A DNA stretch of 40,149 nucleotides from Gloeobacterales cyanobacterium ES-bin-141 (lineage in GTDB: Bacteria; Cyanobacteriota; Cyanobacteriia; Gloeobacterales; Gloeobacteraceae). The translations under genes were made by a program, and so were the position numbers. Under the pieces are notes generated by a model that saw nothing but the letters and a program-made list of their open reading frames with translations, searched no databases and had not been told where the DNA came from. The first letter of the stretch is position 1. Every line of letters begins with the position of its first letter. The stretch is taken from the NCBI GenBank assembly GCA_014380935.1, contig JACMIX010000273.1:1-40149 (forward strand), written 5' to 3'. Below, piece after piece: positions 8,546 to 19,879 of this stretch.

Positions 8546-9652
8546 ATGCGTTTTCGTTTTGCCGTCCTCAGCGACCCTCACATCACCCTTGACTCGACAC
8601 TGGTAGACTACCCGGGCCGAGCCCATTTCTACGAGATCAGCCGACAGGCGTTGCAAGCGGTGCTTGCCGACCTCAGAACGGCTGAGATTGATTTCTTGTT
8701 GATCCCCGGTGACCTGACCCAAAACTCAGAGCGAGTCAACCATGCATGGTTGCGTGCGGAGCTTGCGGCTCTGCCGTTTCAAGCCCTGGTCATCCCCGGT
8801 AACCACGACGCACGTAGCCCTACCGGCAACAGTGAGGTGCTGGGTCTGGAGGATTTTGCCCACTTCTGGCAGAACTTCGGCTACAGCGGCTCCACGAAAC
8901 TCTACTACAACTACGAGGTGCTCGACGGTGTGCGGGTGCTCGGTCTCAACTCCAACCAGATTCAGGGAGCGCACGTCGTGGGGGCCATCGACGCGGAGCA
9001 ACTCGCCTGGCTCAAAATCCAGCTCGCCAGCTACCCGCAGGTAGTCTGGCTGGTCATGGTTCACCACAACGTACTTGAACACCTGCCCGGTCAGGCCCAC
9101 AACCCGATGACCGCCGAGTATATTATCCAATCGTCGGAGCTCGTGGATACTCTGCGTAGCCACGGGGCTCAGGTAGTCTTGACGGGACATCTACACATTC
9201 AGGATATTGCCCGGCAGGACAACCTATACGACATTACAACCGGTTCACTGGTCAGCTACCCACACCCCTATCGCTTGATTGACTGGCAGACGGGCAAGTT
9301 GACCGTCCAATCGCGCCAGGTAAGCACTCTACCCGGCTGGCCAGATCTGCTTGAGGTATCCCTTGAGCGCATGGTCCGCGGCAGTGAACGCTACATGGCC
9401 CGCTTGCTTACCCTGCCGCCTCTGAACCTGCCCGAGGCAGAAGCCCGGCACCTTGCTCCACAGTTACGTTATTTCTGGTCAACGATTGCGGCGGGAGATG
9501 CCCGGTTCGACCTGCGCGAATTACCCGCGCCGGTACGTCGATTTTTCGAACGCTTCAACGATGCCCCTCCAGCAGACAACGATGCTGTCCTTCCACTGAG
9601 CGGACATCCCGAGCTTGCACCCTCCGGGGCCGGTGTGCACCATAAAGATTAG
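8546..9652 (+). CDS. metallophosphoesterase (calcineurin-like, CpdA-type)
   Basis: [47 protein letters not shown] motifs. ATG at 8546 preferred over TTG at 8540. Confidence 0.93.
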   Translation: MRFRFAVLSDPHITLDSTLVDYPGRAHFYEISRQALQAVLADLRTAEIDFLLIPGDLTQNSERVNHAWLRAELAALPFQALVIPGNHDARSPTGNSEVLGLEDFAHFWQNFGYSGSTKLYYNYEVLDGVRVLGLNSNQIQGAHVVGAIDAEQLAWLKIQLASYPQVVWLVMVHHNVLEHLPGQAHNPMTAEYIIQSSELVDTLRSHGAQVVLTGHLHIQDIARQDNLYDITTGSLVSYPHPYRLIDWQTGKLTVQSRQVSTLPGWPDLLEVSLERMVRGSERYMARLLTLPPLNLPEAEARHLAPQLRYFWSTIAAGDARFDLRELPAPVRRFFERFNDAPPADNDAVLPLSGHPELAPSGAGVHHKD

Positions 9653-9675
9653 AGACTCCAGAGAATATAAGCTCC

Positions 9676-9891
9676 ATGGCAATTAAAAAAGGTACAAAAG
9701 TCCGTGCTTTGCGCGAAAAGCTCAACAACAGTGTCGAGTCCCTGGCAAGCGACCAGCGCTGGCCCAACTACTTGTTTGAGACCAACGGCGAAGTACTCGA
9801 TATGCGGGGAGAGTACGCCCTGGTCAAGTTTGGTGCTGTACCCACCCCGCCCACTTGGCTACGGCAAGATCAACTGATTGAGAGCAACTAA
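9676..9891 (+). CDS. ndhO: NAD(P)H-quinone oxidoreductase subunit O
   Basis: [67 protein letters not shown]. Confidence 0.92.
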   Translation: MAIKKGTKVRALREKLNNSVESLASDQRWPNYLFETNGEVLDMRGEYALVKFGAVPTPPTWLRQDQLIESN

Positions 9892-10067
9892 TGAGGGCTA
9901 GGAGTTGCTGTTGAGAGTCTACAAGTAGGTCCATCTTCCTGAAATTGAGCGCTCGAAATCAGGGCAAAAGTTAGCGGGACTTAACCTGTACATTCCTGGG
10001 CTAATCAAAAGAAACACTCAAATTTGTTACCGTGTAAACGTAGTTGATCTAAGGCTTTCAGGCACTC

Positions 10068-11264
10068 ATGGGTAACGGGATGGACACGCGCGCGCAGCTT
10101 GTGCTTGAGGATGGTACAACCTTCAACGGCTATTCTTTCGGTGCAACCGGAACTGCCCTGGGTGAGGTAGTCTTCAACACGGGCATGACTGGCTATCAGG
10201 AGGTCCTGACCGACCCCAGCTATTGTGCTCAGATGGTGACCTTCACCTGTCCGGAGCTCGGCAACACAGGCGTCAACCCTGAAGACGCCGAGTCGGTTGC
10301 TCCTCAAGTCAGCGGTGTAATTGCCCGCAACGTAACGCAACGGCCCAGTTCCTGGCGCGCTACGCAGTCCCTGGGCGACTACCTGGCCGAATATGGAGTT
10401 GTCGGTATCACCGGTGTTGACACCCGCGCGCTGACGCGCTATTTACGCAGTCGCGGAGCCATGAACGGTGCTATTTCAACCGAGCAAGATACAGCCCTTC
10501 TGCTTGAGAAAATTCGGCAGACACCCTCGATGAATGGCCTCGACCTAGTTCCCAGGGTGACGACCACAAAGGCTTATACCTGGGAGCGCGCGAGTGATCC
10601 CCTCTGGCTCGCAGCCCATGGCGAACCCGGTGTGGGGCCGTGGCGTGTAGTGGCGATCGATTTCGGCATCAAGCACAACATTCTGCGTCGGCTCGTCGCC
10701 TACGGGTGCGAAGTGACGGTCGTCCCGGCCACAGCATCCGCCCAGGACATCCTGGCCCTTGCCCCGCACGGGGTGTTTCTCTCAAACGGTCCTGGCGATC
10801 CGGCCTCTGTTCACTATGGCATCAAGACAGTCCGCGACCTGCTCTCCACGGGCCTGCCGATGTTCGGGATTTGCCTCGGTCATCAGATTCTCGCCCTCGC
10901 TCTGGGAGGACGGACCTACAAGCTCAAGTTCGGGCACCGGGGACTCAATCAACCCGCCCGGTTTGCGGGACGGGTTGAGATTACCAGTCAAAATCATGGC
11001 TTTGCCGTGGATAACGACTCGCTGTCCGCAACGGATATCGAGGTGACGCACTTCAATTTAAATGACCAGACTGTTGAAGGTATCAAACACCGTACATTAC
11101 CAGTCTTCTCCGTCCAATATCACCCCGAGGCAAGTCCCGGTCCCCACGACGCCGATTACCTGTTTGCCCAGTTTGTCGAGTTGATGAAAGCCAGGACCGG
11201 TATCAGCTCGGCTAGCTCATCGGAAGCCGCGTTACAGAGTGTTGCGGGTCTGCAGCTTACTTAA
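10068..11264 (+). CDS. carA: carbamoyl-phosphate synthase small subunit
   Basis: [39 protein letters not shown], glutaminase motif [33 protein letters not shown]. Confidence 0.97.
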   Translation: MGNGMDTRAQLVLEDGTTFNGYSFGATGTALGEVVFNTGMTGYQEVLTDPSYCAQMVTFTCPELGNTGVNPEDAESVAPQVSGVIARNVTQRPSSWRATQSLGDYLAEYGVVGITGVDTRALTRYLRSRGAMNGAISTEQDTALLLEKIRQTPSMNGLDLVPRVTTTKAYTWERASDPLWLAAHGEPGVGPWRVVAIDFGIKHNILRRLVAYGCEVTVVPATASAQDILALAPHGVFLSNGPGDPASVHYGIKTVRDLLSTGLPMFGICLGHQILALALGGRTYKLKFGHRGLNQPARFAGRVEITSQNHGFAVDNDSLSATDIEVTHFNLNDQTVEGIKHRTLPVFSVQYHPEASPGPHDADYLFAQFVELMKARTGISSASSSEAALQSVAGLQLT

Positions 11265-11319
11265 CCTTTCGTGATACCTTGAGCGTCAACGCAGTCTACC
11301 GCAGGAGATAGAGGTGAGT

Positions 11320-11514
11320 ATGTCTTTTGACAATCGCAGGATCCTCTCAGACATCGGCGAAATGGATGGCTATGTGGCCCACCTACAGCTTCACATGACC
11401 TTGCAGGCACGTAAGCTTCTGCCCAGCCTGCTGGACATGGCTGACTCCCGCAACCAACTCCTCCACCAGACACAGGCCGAATCCGAAAAACTCAGCTCCC
11501 GCCAAAGCTACTAG
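11320..11514 (+). CDS. small hypothetical protein upstream of acsF
   Basis: 64-66 aa ORF preceded by AGGAGATAGAGG; helical composition; same strand as acsF. GTG at 11314 is an alternative start. Confidence 0.55.
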   Translation: MSFDNRRILSDIGEMDGYVAHLQLHMTLQARKLLPSLLDMADSRNQLLHQTQAESEKLSSRQSY

Positions 11515-11563
11515 AACGCCCGGCATCTGTTTACCAAACCAACTCTAGAGAAAGCCTACACAC

Positions 11564-12610
11564 ATGGCAGAAGCACTCGAAGCACAAAGATCCAGCTATA
11601 AGCAGCCGGTCAAAGAGACGCTCCTCACGCCGAGGTTTTACACAACTGATTTCGAGGAGATGGCCAACCTTGATATCTCAGCTATGGAAGAGGACTTCCA
11701 GGCTATCCTGGCTGAGTTTCGAGCCGACTATAATCGTGAACACTTCGTACGCGATCAGGACTTCAGTCGTCAGGCAGCTGAGCTAGATCCAGAGTCACGA
11801 GCCTTGATGGTCCAGTTCCTGGAGCGCTCATGTACTTCTGAGTTCTCAGGTTTTCTGCTGTACAAGGAGCTGTCCCGTCGCCTCAAGGAGCGCAGCCCAG
11901 TCCTGGCAGAGTGCTTTCAACTCATGTCGCGCGATGAAGCCCGGCACTCGGGTTTCCTCAATAAAGCGATGTCTGACTTCAACCTGGCACTCGATCTATC
12001 CTTCCTGACCAGAAACAAAAAGTACACGTTCTTCAAACCCAAGTTCATTTTCTATGCCACGTATTTGTCCGAAAAGATTGGTTACTGGCGCTATATCACC
12101 ATCTTTCGCCACCTTGAGAAGCACCCGGAAAAGCGGTTTCACCCACTGTTCAACTTTTTCAAAAACTGGTGTCAGGATGAAAACCGGCACGGTGACTTCT
12201 TCGGATTGTTGCTCAAGAGCCAGCCTGCTCTGCTCAATAGTCCGGTGAATCGCCTGTGGATCCGCTTCTTTTTACTGGCTGTCCTGGTGACGATGTACCT
12301 TAACGACCGCAAGCCCGACAACATTTACACGGTCCTGGGCCTCGATGCCAAGCAGTATGCGCTTGAGGTATTGCGCGAGCTCAATCAGGACAGTGCTAGG
12401 GTCTTTCCAGTCGTACTTGATATCGAGAACCCGCGTTTTCTGGCCAAGCTTGATGCCTGTGCCGATTACAACGTGCGGCTGGAGCAGGTCGCCGGGTCGG
12501 GCGGCGGTCTGCTGCGCAAGCTACCGCTGTACATCGGACTTGGCCTGACTATGGCCGGGATGTACCTGCACAAGCCTCTTGATGCCCCTCGGCCAAACCT
12601 CGTTTACTGA
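11564..12610 (+). CDS. acsF: Mg-protoporphyrin IX monomethyl ester (oxidative) cyclase
   Basis: [22 protein letters not shown]; di-iron ExxH motifs ([30 protein letters not shown]). Confidence 0.97.
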   Translation: MAEALEAQRSSYKQPVKETLLTPRFYTTDFEEMANLDISAMEEDFQAILAEFRADYNREHFVRDQDFSRQAAELDPESRALMVQFLERSCTSEFSGFLLYKELSRRLKERSPVLAECFQLMSRDEARHSGFLNKAMSDFNLALDLSFLTRNKKYTFFKPKFIFYATYLSEKIGYWRYITIFRHLEKHPEKRFHPLFNFFKNWCQDENRHGDFFGLLLKSQPALLNSPVNRLWIRFFLLAVLVTMYLNDRKPDNIYTVLGLDAKQYALEVLRELNQDSARVFPVVLDIENPRFLAKLDACADYNVRLEQVAGSGGGLLRKLPLYIGLGLTMAGMYLHKPLDAPRPNLVY

Positions 12611-12669
12611 GCCAAGAAAGCTACAATGCGGCCAAGCCCGCTCTTCTGCTGGGCACAAGGAACATACCC

Positions 12670-13002
12670 ATGGCAAGCCAAAAGACGGGAGCCTTCGTGG
12701 GAGGTGTGTTATTGGGTGCTGCGCTCGGCGGCGTCATCACTCTGCTCTTGGCTCCCCGCTGGGGTAAAGAGATCAGGACGCTTATCAAGCGCTCAGTTGA
12801 CACAATTCCCGAGGCAGCTGGGGTACCACAATCCGATGCCCGCCTGCAAGTTGACAGGCTGGTCCGCTCAGCTCAGCAGAGCCTTGATGAGATGATTCAC
12901 AAATTAAATGAAGCCATCGAAATTAACCATTCTGCCGGTAGGACTTCTGGCCTCGATACCGATCAACCATCCGTTCCACTGCGCTCAGAAGAGCGATGGT
13001 AA
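12670..13002 (+). CDS. YtxH domain-containing protein
   Basis: GAFVGGVLLGAALGGVITLLLAPRWGKEIR is the YtxH N-terminal signature. Confidence 0.82.
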   Translation: MASQKTGAFVGGVLLGAALGGVITLLLAPRWGKEIRTLIKRSVDTIPEAAGVPQSDARLQVDRLVRSAQQSLDEMIHKLNEAIEINHSAGRTSGLDTDQPSVPLRSEERW

Positions 13003-13062
13003 AAAATACCATCAAGCCGGGAAAAGTTACCCTCACCCGGCCAATGCTCTACTGAAGTGGTG

Positions 13063-13437
<375 letters not shown>

Positions 13438-13525
13438 CTAGGTATTTCTTACAAGATAGCGGGCAATTTCTTGTGTGCCAAAATCGTGCCAAGCTGGAGG
13501 GAGCCTGTGTTGTTGGTATGTATCC

Positions 13526-14734
13526 ATGCAAACGCTTAATCTCACGGGATCAGCCCAGACTTTAATGGCGACGCGGCGGCATACCCGTCCGGTCGCCGTC
13601 GGCAGCATCGTCATCGGCGGTAACGCGCCGGTAGTCGTCCAATCGATGATTAACGAAGATACCCTCGACACGATGGGGGCAGTGCGGGCGATTCGTGCCC
13701 TGCACGAAGCAGGTTGCGAACTTGTACGCGTCACAGTTCCGAGCATCAAGCACGCTCAGGCTTTGGGAAGTATTCGTGAGCGCCTCGCGGATACGTACCG
13801 GCACGTACCCCTGGTCGCCGATGTGCATCACGAGGGGGGACCAATTGCCCTGGAAGTGGCTCGCCATGTTGACAAGGTACGCATCAATCCGGGTTTGTTT
13901 GCCTACATTCGGGAGCGCAGCGGCGACTACAGCGCCCAGGAGATGGCCATAACCCGCGCTAAGATTCGCGAAAGTCTCAAGCCTTTGGTTGCGGTGCTTG
14001 CCGAGTCTGGCAAGGCTATGCGTATCGGGGTCAATCATGGTTCGCTCTCAGAGCGGATGCTCTACTTGCACGGAGATACCCCCCTTGGTATGGTCGAGTC
14101 GGCCCTCGAATTTGTCGAGCTTTGCGAGGAACTCGGTTTTCACAATCTGGTCATTTCCCTTAAAGCTTCGCGGGTGCCGGTAATGGTGGCAGCCTATCGC
14201 CTTGCCGCCCAGATGTTTGATGCTCGGGGTATGAACTACCCGTTCCACCTGGGCGTGACCGAGGCGGGTGACGGGGAATATGGTCGCATCAAGTCCACGG
14301 CCGGGATCGGTACGCTGCTTGCCGAGGGAATCGGCGACACCATCCGGGTGTCGCTGACCGAGGATCCGATTAAAGAAATCCCGGTCTGTTACGGCATCCT
14401 CCAGGCACTCGGCCTGCGCAAGACGATGGTTGAATATGTTGCCTGCCCGAGTTGCGGCCGCACACTGTTCAACCTCGAAAAAGTTCTCCACGAAGTCCGC
14501 TCGGTCACCAACCACCTTAACGGCCTCGATATTGCCGTGATGGGGTGCATCGTCAATGGACCGGGGGAGATGGCGGACGCGGATTATGGCTACGTCGGCA
14601 AAGGGCCGGGGATCATTGCGCTTTATCGGGGGCGTGATGAGATCAAGCGGGTGCCCGAAGCAGAGGGAGTCGCAGAACTGGTCAAGCTAATCAAAACCGA
14701 CGGGCGTTGGGCTGATCCACCAGGGAGCAACTAA
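13526..14734 (+). CDS. ispG: 4-hydroxy-3-methylbut-2-enyl diphosphate synthase
   Basis: [65 protein letters not shown]. Start trimmed to ATG at 13526. Confidence 0.97.
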   Translation: MQTLNLTGSAQTLMATRRHTRPVAVGSIVIGGNAPVVVQSMINEDTLDTMGAVRAIRALHEAGCELVRVTVPSIKHAQALGSIRERLADTYRHVPLVADVHHEGGPIALEVARHVDKVRINPGLFAYIRERSGDYSAQEMAITRAKIRESLKPLVAVLAESGKAMRIGVNHGSLSERMLYLHGDTPLGMVESALEFVELCEELGFHNLVISLKASRVPVMVAAYRLAAQMFDARGMNYPFHLGVTEAGDGEYGRIKSTAGIGTLLAEGIGDTIRVSLTEDPIKEIPVCYGILQALGLRKTMVEYVACPSCGRTLFNLEKVLHEVRSVTNHLNGLDIAVMGCIVNGPGEMADADYGYVGKGPGIIALYRGRDEIKRVPEAEGVAELVKLIKTDGRWADPPGSN

Positions 14735-15467
14735 TTCCGGGGCCATCAGGCAGTTCGGGAAGGTTTTCGAAGGCACTCTGTAATGACTGCTGCCAGGCTT
14801 TGCGCATTTCGATCCAAAAAGGCTCATTTTCGTTGAGACGGCGATGGGTCGGTTTGAAGCTGTCGCGTGGGTAGAAGATCAAGTCAATCGGTGCGCCTAC
14901 CGAGAGGTTGGAGATCATGGTCGAATCCATGGACAGTAGGGCGCACATAGCCGCCTGTCTCAGGCTGGTCTCGAAATTGAAGGCCCGGTCAAGAATAGGC
15001 TTACCGTACTTGGTTTCGCCAATTTGCAAAAACGGTGTCTCCTCGGTAGCCTGGATGAAGTTGCCCTGGGTATAGACCAGGAAGAGAGCCGGAGCCCGCC
15101 CTTTGAGCTGGCCTCCGACAATAAAGCTGACTCGAAAGTCGATCTTGTCGCGCTCGAGGCTTTCGCGGTCGCGCTCCTCTACGGCACGAATCTTTTGGCC
15201 GATATAGCGGCAGATGCTGAACAGCGTCGGTAAGGTGTGCAGACTGTCTTCGTTCTCCCCCAGACGCAGGTCCTGCTCAAGTAAGTTGAGCACTGACTGA
15301 CTGACTGACAGGTTGCCCGAGGTCAGTAAGAAGAGGACCCGATTGCCCTCGACCGAGAAATCGAACAGCTTACGGTAGGAGGAGACATAGTCCATACCGG
15401 CGTTCGTGCGCGAATCCGCTGCCAGGATCAGTCCTTCGCGCATCAATAGTCCCAGGCAGTAGGTCAT
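14691..15467 (-). CDS. proteasome-type protease, Anbu (ancestral beta subunit) family
   Basis: [37 protein letters not shown]... matches bacterial proteasome-type peptidases. Confidence 0.9.
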   Translation of the reverse strand: MTYCLGLLMREGLILAADSRTNAGMDYVSSYRKLFDFSVEGNRVLFLLTSGNLSVSQSVLNLLEQDLRLGENEDSLHTLPTLFSICRYIGQKIRAVEERDRESLERDKIDFRVSFIVGGQLKGRAPALFLVYTQGNFIQATEETPFLQIGETKYGKPILDRAFNFETSLRQAAMCALLSMDSTMISNLSVGAPIDLIFYPRDSFKPTHRRLNENEPFWIEMRKAWQQSLQSAFENLPELPDGPGISCSLVDQPNARRF

Positions 15468-15545
15468 ATATCCCGCTCAAAATGGCTCCAGACTACCACT
15501 CATAACTATTAAAATTTAAGAAGTGTGTCATCTGTGTAGATTACG

Positions 15546-16211
15546 ATGTTTAGTCCCCAGCAGATCCAGCGAGTAGACGAGACCGACGACAATCACTTCT
15601 ACCAGCAGCCTCGCCTTGTTCAGCACATCGACGACGGTTTTATCGCGAGTCTCAAACAGGTTTTTCGCAAGCATCTGCCGCCGCACGCGGTGATTCTCGA
15701 TTTGATGAGCAGTTGGGTCTCTCACCTGCCCGATGAACTGGTCACTCAAAAGGTCATCGGCCACGGCATGAACCCGGTAGAACTGGCTGCCAACCCGCGC
15801 CTGAACGAGTACTTCATCCAGAATCTCAACCGCGATCCAGGGTTGCCCTTCGCGGACAATACTTTTGATGCGGTGCTCAATACCGTCTCGATTCAGTACC
15901 TGATAGATGCGACCACCGTTCTGCGCGAGGTCAACCGCGTACTCAAGCCGGGCGGCATCGTCATCATCAGCTTTTCCAATCGCATGTTCCCAACCAAGGC
16001 AATCCGCCAGTGGGCCGATAGCCCCGAGCCCGAACGGGTCGCCCTGGTGCGACGGTATCTGGAGGTAAGCGGTTTCATTGATATCGAGGATCAGCACCGC
16101 AGCAGTTCCGGGCGCTCCTACGACTTTGGCTTTGCCCAGTGGCTGATGCGGCCTAAGGACCCCTTCTATTGTCTGAGTGCCCGCACGTCACTAGCGCATG
16201 AACAGCCCTAG
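15546..16211 (+). CDS. SAM-dependent methyltransferase (class I)
   Basis: HAVILDLMSSWVSHLP, LPFADNTFDAVLNTVSIQYL, VNRVLKPGGIVIISFSNR. Confidence 0.85.
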   Translation: MFSPQQIQRVDETDDNHFYQQPRLVQHIDDGFIASLKQVFRKHLPPHAVILDLMSSWVSHLPDELVTQKVIGHGMNPVELAANPRLNEYFIQNLNRDPGLPFADNTFDAVLNTVSIQYLIDATTVLREVNRVLKPGGIVIISFSNRMFPTKAIRQWADSPEPERVALVRRYLEVSGFIDIEDQHRSSSGRSYDFGFAQWLMRPKDPFYCLSARTSLAHEQP

Positions 16212-16276
16212 TGAGGTGGCAAATGCAGTTGCCTTAGGAGATGATGAGAAGCTGGGGACCGCGAAAGGAGGAAACC

Positions 16277-16825
16277 GTGAACCTATCTGAAACAGACCAG
16301 AAAATGCGCAAGGCGATCGAAGCGACCGCCAACAACTTCAACACCATCCGGACAGGCCGCGCCTCCATCTCATTGCTGGACCGCATCAGCGTTGAATATT
16401 ACGGAACGCCGACTCCACTCAAGTCCCTGGCAACCATCAACACCCCGGACGCCTCGACCATCTTCATCCAACCTTTTGACCGCACTTCTCTCAAGGGAAT
16501 CGAAAAAGCAATCATGGAATCCGACCTGGGTTTGCCGCCCAACAACGACGGCAAAGCCATCCGTTTGAATATTCCACCCCTGACCGCCGAGCGCCGTAAG
16601 GACCTGGTCAAGATGCTGACAAAACTTGCTGAGGAGGGCAGAGTGGCCATCCGCAATATCCGACGCGATGCAATTGATGAGTTGCGCAAACAAGAAAAGG
16701 ACGCGAGCCTCCCGGAAGACGAGTCTCGCGATCTGCAAGAAGAAATCCAGAAATTAACCGATAAAGCGATTCAGCAGGTCGAGAAGCTCCTGGAGTCCAA
16801 GGAAAAAGAAGTGACCACTGTGTGA
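16277..16825 (+). CDS. frr: ribosome recycling factor
   Basis: [49 protein letters not shown] start at 16277 after AAAGGAGG. Confidence 0.97.
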   Translation: MNLSETDQKMRKAIEATANNFNTIRTGRASISLLDRISVEYYGTPTPLKSLATINTPDASTIFIQPFDRTSLKGIEKAIMESDLGLPPNNDGKAIRLNIPPLTAERRKDLVKMLTKLAEEGRVAIRNIRRDAIDELRKQEKDASLPEDESRDLQEEIQKLTDKAIQQVEKLLESKEKEVTTV

Positions 16826-16847
16826 GCACCCGAGCCAGGATGCGCTT

Positions 16848-18422
16848 TTATTTGAGCTCGATGACCGGTTCATCTTGAATGATATTTGCCCTGGTCTGAA
16901 GGTCCTCGACACTGATACGCAGAGTCCTTCGTTCGTCTACGCGCAGACTGACGCGAATACGATCCCGGCCCGGGAAGCCGGGCGGGTCCAGGCGGGCAAT
17001 CGTCCTGCCTTCTTCGGTATCGTTGAGGGGACGGACGCTCTGGTCTGCCTGGGTGGAGCGGATGACCAGCCGTCCTTCCTCGAAGAAAACCTCGGTTCCA
17101 TCCTGCTCACCACCCAATTCGCCGATCACCAGTTCGATGCTGGGCTGGTTGGAGACCGAGGCACCCAGGGTCAGATCCACCGGGGTTGGGCTGGGATAAA
17201 CCTGACCGGTTTTAAAGACTGGATGCCAGGCATGGGAGGAGCGCCTGTGATCCCAGTAGCGCACGCCGTAGCTGTGGTACAAAAAGTCTTCGACCTGGAC
17301 TCCCTGACTGAGGCGCAGGGCTCCATGCGCAACACACTCAAAGACGCGGTCCGAGTGCAACTTCTGGGACCCGAGCCGGTCCGCGGCCCAGGACTGGACG
17401 ATGGGCATCCGGCAAGTACCGCCGACCAGGAGCACGGCATCAACTATTTCAGGACCGGTCCCACGTTGGCGTGCCTGCTGCCATAGACGCGAGAGCGCCT
17501 GATCGAGCTGAGAGAGAAACCCGCGCACACCGAGGAGGGCTTCGAGTTGTTCGCGCTCCAGACTGAGCTTGTAGGTCCGCAAGGTATCTTCATCGAAGTA
17601 GACCTCCGTGGCCGACTCTGCGGCTGAGAGCTTGATCTTGAGACGCTCGGCCAGTCGTTGCAAGAGTGTGCCGTTGGGGAGCTGTTGCTGTCTTGCGAGG
17701 CTGTCGGCGAGCCAGGTATCGATGTCCATGCCACCCAGGTTCTGGCCCACCTTGGCGAGGACACGGGCCACGGGCACCCGCGCTTCCCTGGTGCTGAACA
17801 GTTTGCGGCCCCACTTAAGGAGGAAACCATCAGGGTTCGCCTGAGGATCTGCGGGTTGGACCAGGGAGAGGTCGAGCGTGCCGCCGCCGAAATCGATCAC
17901 CAGGACAGTCTGACCCTCCCCGAGGCCATAGCCCAGGGCAGCGGCCGTTGATTCGTCGAGCACCTGGATGCGATTGGCCCCGAGCCCGGCGCAACGCTCG
18001 ATGAGCCACTGGCGATATGGCTCGAAGCTGTTGACTGGGACGGTGAAGACCAGATCGTCCGGATTTTCACCCTGGGCACGCAGGGTAGCGAGAATTTTTT
18101 CAATAAACCAGATGCCCACCTGGTCGAAGCTGACCTGTTCGCCATCGAGCGTGGGCAGGAACCCCTGCACCGGAGAACCGATCGCCCGTTTGAAGTTGCT
18201 AAAAAAGCGCGGGTCGCCCGCGATGTCGAGGCCCTGATCGAGCACCTCCTGACCGGCCAAGATCTTGCCTGCAACCGCATCCTGGACATAAACCAGACTG
18301 GGTAGCAAGTACGGGGGCTCGGGCCGAGTGAGTCCTTTCACTCTCAGAGTCTCCGCCCGCTCCTCCGCACGATTCCAGCGGGCGATGACGGTGTTGCTGG
18401 TTCCAAAGTCGAGACTATACAT
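16848..18422 (-). CDS. Hsp70 family (DnaK-like) protein
   Basis: MYSLDFGTSNTVIARWN, ESTAAALGYGLGEGQTVLVIDFGGGTLDLSLV, AVLLVGGTCRMPIVQ actin-fold ATPase motifs. Confidence 0.9.
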   Translation of the reverse strand: MYSLDFGTSNTVIARWNRAEERAETLRVKGLTRPEPPYLLPSLVYVQDAVAGKILAGQEVLDQGLDIAGDPRFFSNFKRAIGSPVQGFLPTLDGEQVSFDQVGIWFIEKILATLRAQGENPDDLVFTVPVNSFEPYRQWLIERCAGLGANRIQVLDESTAAALGYGLGEGQTVLVIDFGGGTLDLSLVQPADPQANPDGFLLKWGRKLFSTREARVPVARVLAKVGQNLGGMDIDTWLADSLARQQQLPNGTLLQRLAERLKIKLSAAESATEVYFDEDTLRTYKLSLEREQLEALLGVRGFLSQLDQALSRLWQQARQRGTGPEIVDAVLLVGGTCRMPIVQSWAADRLGSQKLHSDRVFECVAHGALRLSQGVQVEDFLYHSYGVRYWDHRRSSHAWHPVFKTGQVYPSPTPVDLTLGASVSNQPSIELVIGELGGEQDGTEVFFEEGRLVIRSTQADQSVRPLNDTEEGRTIARLDPPGFPGRDRIRVSLRVDERRTLRISVEDLQTRANIIQDEPVIELK

Positions 18423-18433
18423 AGCTGGCCAGT

Positions 18434-18778
18434 TTATTTCGAGACAATGATCTGCGCTAGTCGCCTGAGAGTCAGCACGACATCATACAGGTTCTCGACC
18501 TGGGCTTCGGTCTTGGGCTGGAAGAGTGGATCAAAAAAACCGGTCAAGTCAAGAAGTGGCGAGAGCATCGTGAGCTTGACTCCCTCTTCGTCCAGGCCGT
18601 GCTTCCTGAGGTACCGGTAACGCTCTTTGAGGCGATCCAGTTGTTGGGCATGGATACTGTCAAGCTCAGGCAGGTTATCTTGCCACTCATCGAAGGCGTG
18701 AGGTTCTGAAGTCTCTCCGATACCAAACCTCTCACTCAAGGATGCCAGAGTGAGTTCGTTCGCCTGCCGCGTCTTCAT
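18434..18778 (-). CDS. hypothetical protein in operon with the Hsp70-like gene
   Basis: 114-aa ORF 11 bp upstream of the hsp70-like start on the same strand; structured composition. Confidence 0.7.
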   Translation of the reverse strand: MKTRQANELTLASLSERFGIGETSEPHAFDEWQDNLPELDSIHAQQLDRLKERYRYLRKHGLDEEGVKLTMLSPLLDLTGFFDPLFQPKTEAQVENLYDVVLTLRRLAQIIVSK

Positions 18779-18983
18779 ATGTCGAGGCTGTACATGAGCA
18801 ATATTCTAAAGTAAGCGCAGACATCTCCACTCAGAACTCTCCCTTACTCTAAGCACGACTCCAGCAGGGTCCTGCTCACAAGCAGTTCCCGATGAGTCGA
18901 TGAGCCGGACAGGTCAGTCGTATGACCCCATCCGGCCCTTAACTCAGCTGTTCGTAGCGCGATACTGTGAGCCCGACGCTGTA

Positions 18984-19160
18984 TCAGTTGGCAACGGTGA
19001 AGGTCGAGGTGAGGGTGCGGTAGGTACCGTTGGTCAGGACAAAGGTGGCTGTGATGGTGTGCTCGCCGTTGGTAAGTGTGGTCGTGTCGAAGGGGTAGGC
19101 CGTGCTGAGTGTGCCACTGCTAACAGCTCAGTCAATCCACTCAAGCTGCGTAGTCTTTAC
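18984..19160 (-). pseudogene. decayed C-terminal fragment of an Ig-like (Big-type) repeat protein
   Basis: Minus strand reads ...VKTTQLEWID*AVSSGTLSTAYPFDTTTLTNGEHTITATFVLTNGTYRTLTSTFTVAN* with an in-frame TGA; FDTTTLTNGEHTITA resembles bacterial Ig-like domains. No intact gene. Confidence 0.5.
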
Positions 19161-19242
19161 AGATGCAGAATGGAGACATAGTAATGGCAGATTTGACAAA
19201 ATACTCCCTTCAAACAGGAATTTTTGCCCCTGACGTACTCAC

Positions 19243-19324
19243 TTCTCCACAGGGCCAGTGTTCGAATCTCCACCGTGCAGGGGATTTGTGGCGCACCCCG
19301 AAATTATCCACAGGTTTTTCCACA
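19243..19324 (+). other. cluster of DnaA-box-like 9-mers
   Basis: TTCTCCACA (19243-19251), TTATCCACA (19304-19312), TTTTCCACA (19316-19324), all same orientation. Confidence 0.4.
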
Positions 19325-19426
19325 GGCTGTTGATGCCCTAGCATTGGCAGCCTGCAAATTTGAGATGAGCCCCAGTCAGCTATCAAGGCTACGGACCTGC
19401 TTCAGTAGTGCAGGGCTTACCTTGAT

Positions 19427-19648
19427 TTAGCCTTCCTGATTGACAAAGGGTAGCAGAGCTACAATTCGAGCACGCTTGATAGCGACAGTCAAGTCCCGTT
19501 GCTGCTTGGCCGTAAGACCAGTAATGCGTCTTGGAAGAATCTTGCCCCGCTCGGTGATAAATTTGCGCAGCAGGTCTACATCCTTGTAGTCGATCTTGTC
19601 TTTAGGAGAAACGGGCGAGACCCGTTTACCGCGGTATCCAAACGTCAT
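19427..19648 (-). CDS. rpsR: 30S ribosomal protein bS18
   Basis: [53 protein letters not shown]. Confidence 0.96.
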   Translation of the reverse strand: MTFGYRGKRVSPVSPKDKIDYKDVDLLRKFITERGKILPRRITGLTAKQQRDLTVAIKRARIVALLPFVNQEG

Positions 19649-19651
19649 AAT

Positions 19652-19843
19652 TTACTTCGTTTCTTTATGGGTTGTGTGTCGGTTGCAGTGGGGACAGAAC
19701 TTCTTGAGCTCGAGTCTCCCGGTTGTGTTGCGCTTGTTCTTGGTCGTTGTGTAACGCGAGACGCCGGCACTGCGCTTGGCTGTGTTCGTCCGGCATTCGG
19801 TACATTCGAGGGTAATGATAATGCGAGCACCGGGCTTCGCCAT
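19652..19843 (-). CDS. rpmG: 50S ribosomal protein bL33 (C4 zinc-ribbon form)
   Basis: [20 protein letters not shown]...[25 protein letters not shown]; start trimmed from ORF track. Confidence 0.95.
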   Translation of the reverse strand: MAKPGARIIITLECTECRTNTAKRSAGVSRYTTTKNKRNTTGRLELKKFCPHCNRHTTHKETK

Positions 19844-19879
19844 CGAGTTGTCCCCTTCAAACCTTGGTGAATACATTCT

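Noticed and set aside
18781-19426. Chromosomal origin of replication
   Set aside because: DnaA-like boxes are present, but there is no dnaA/dnaN, no clear AT-rich unwinding element, and strongly expressed genes on the right point toward the site. Kept only as a motif cluster.
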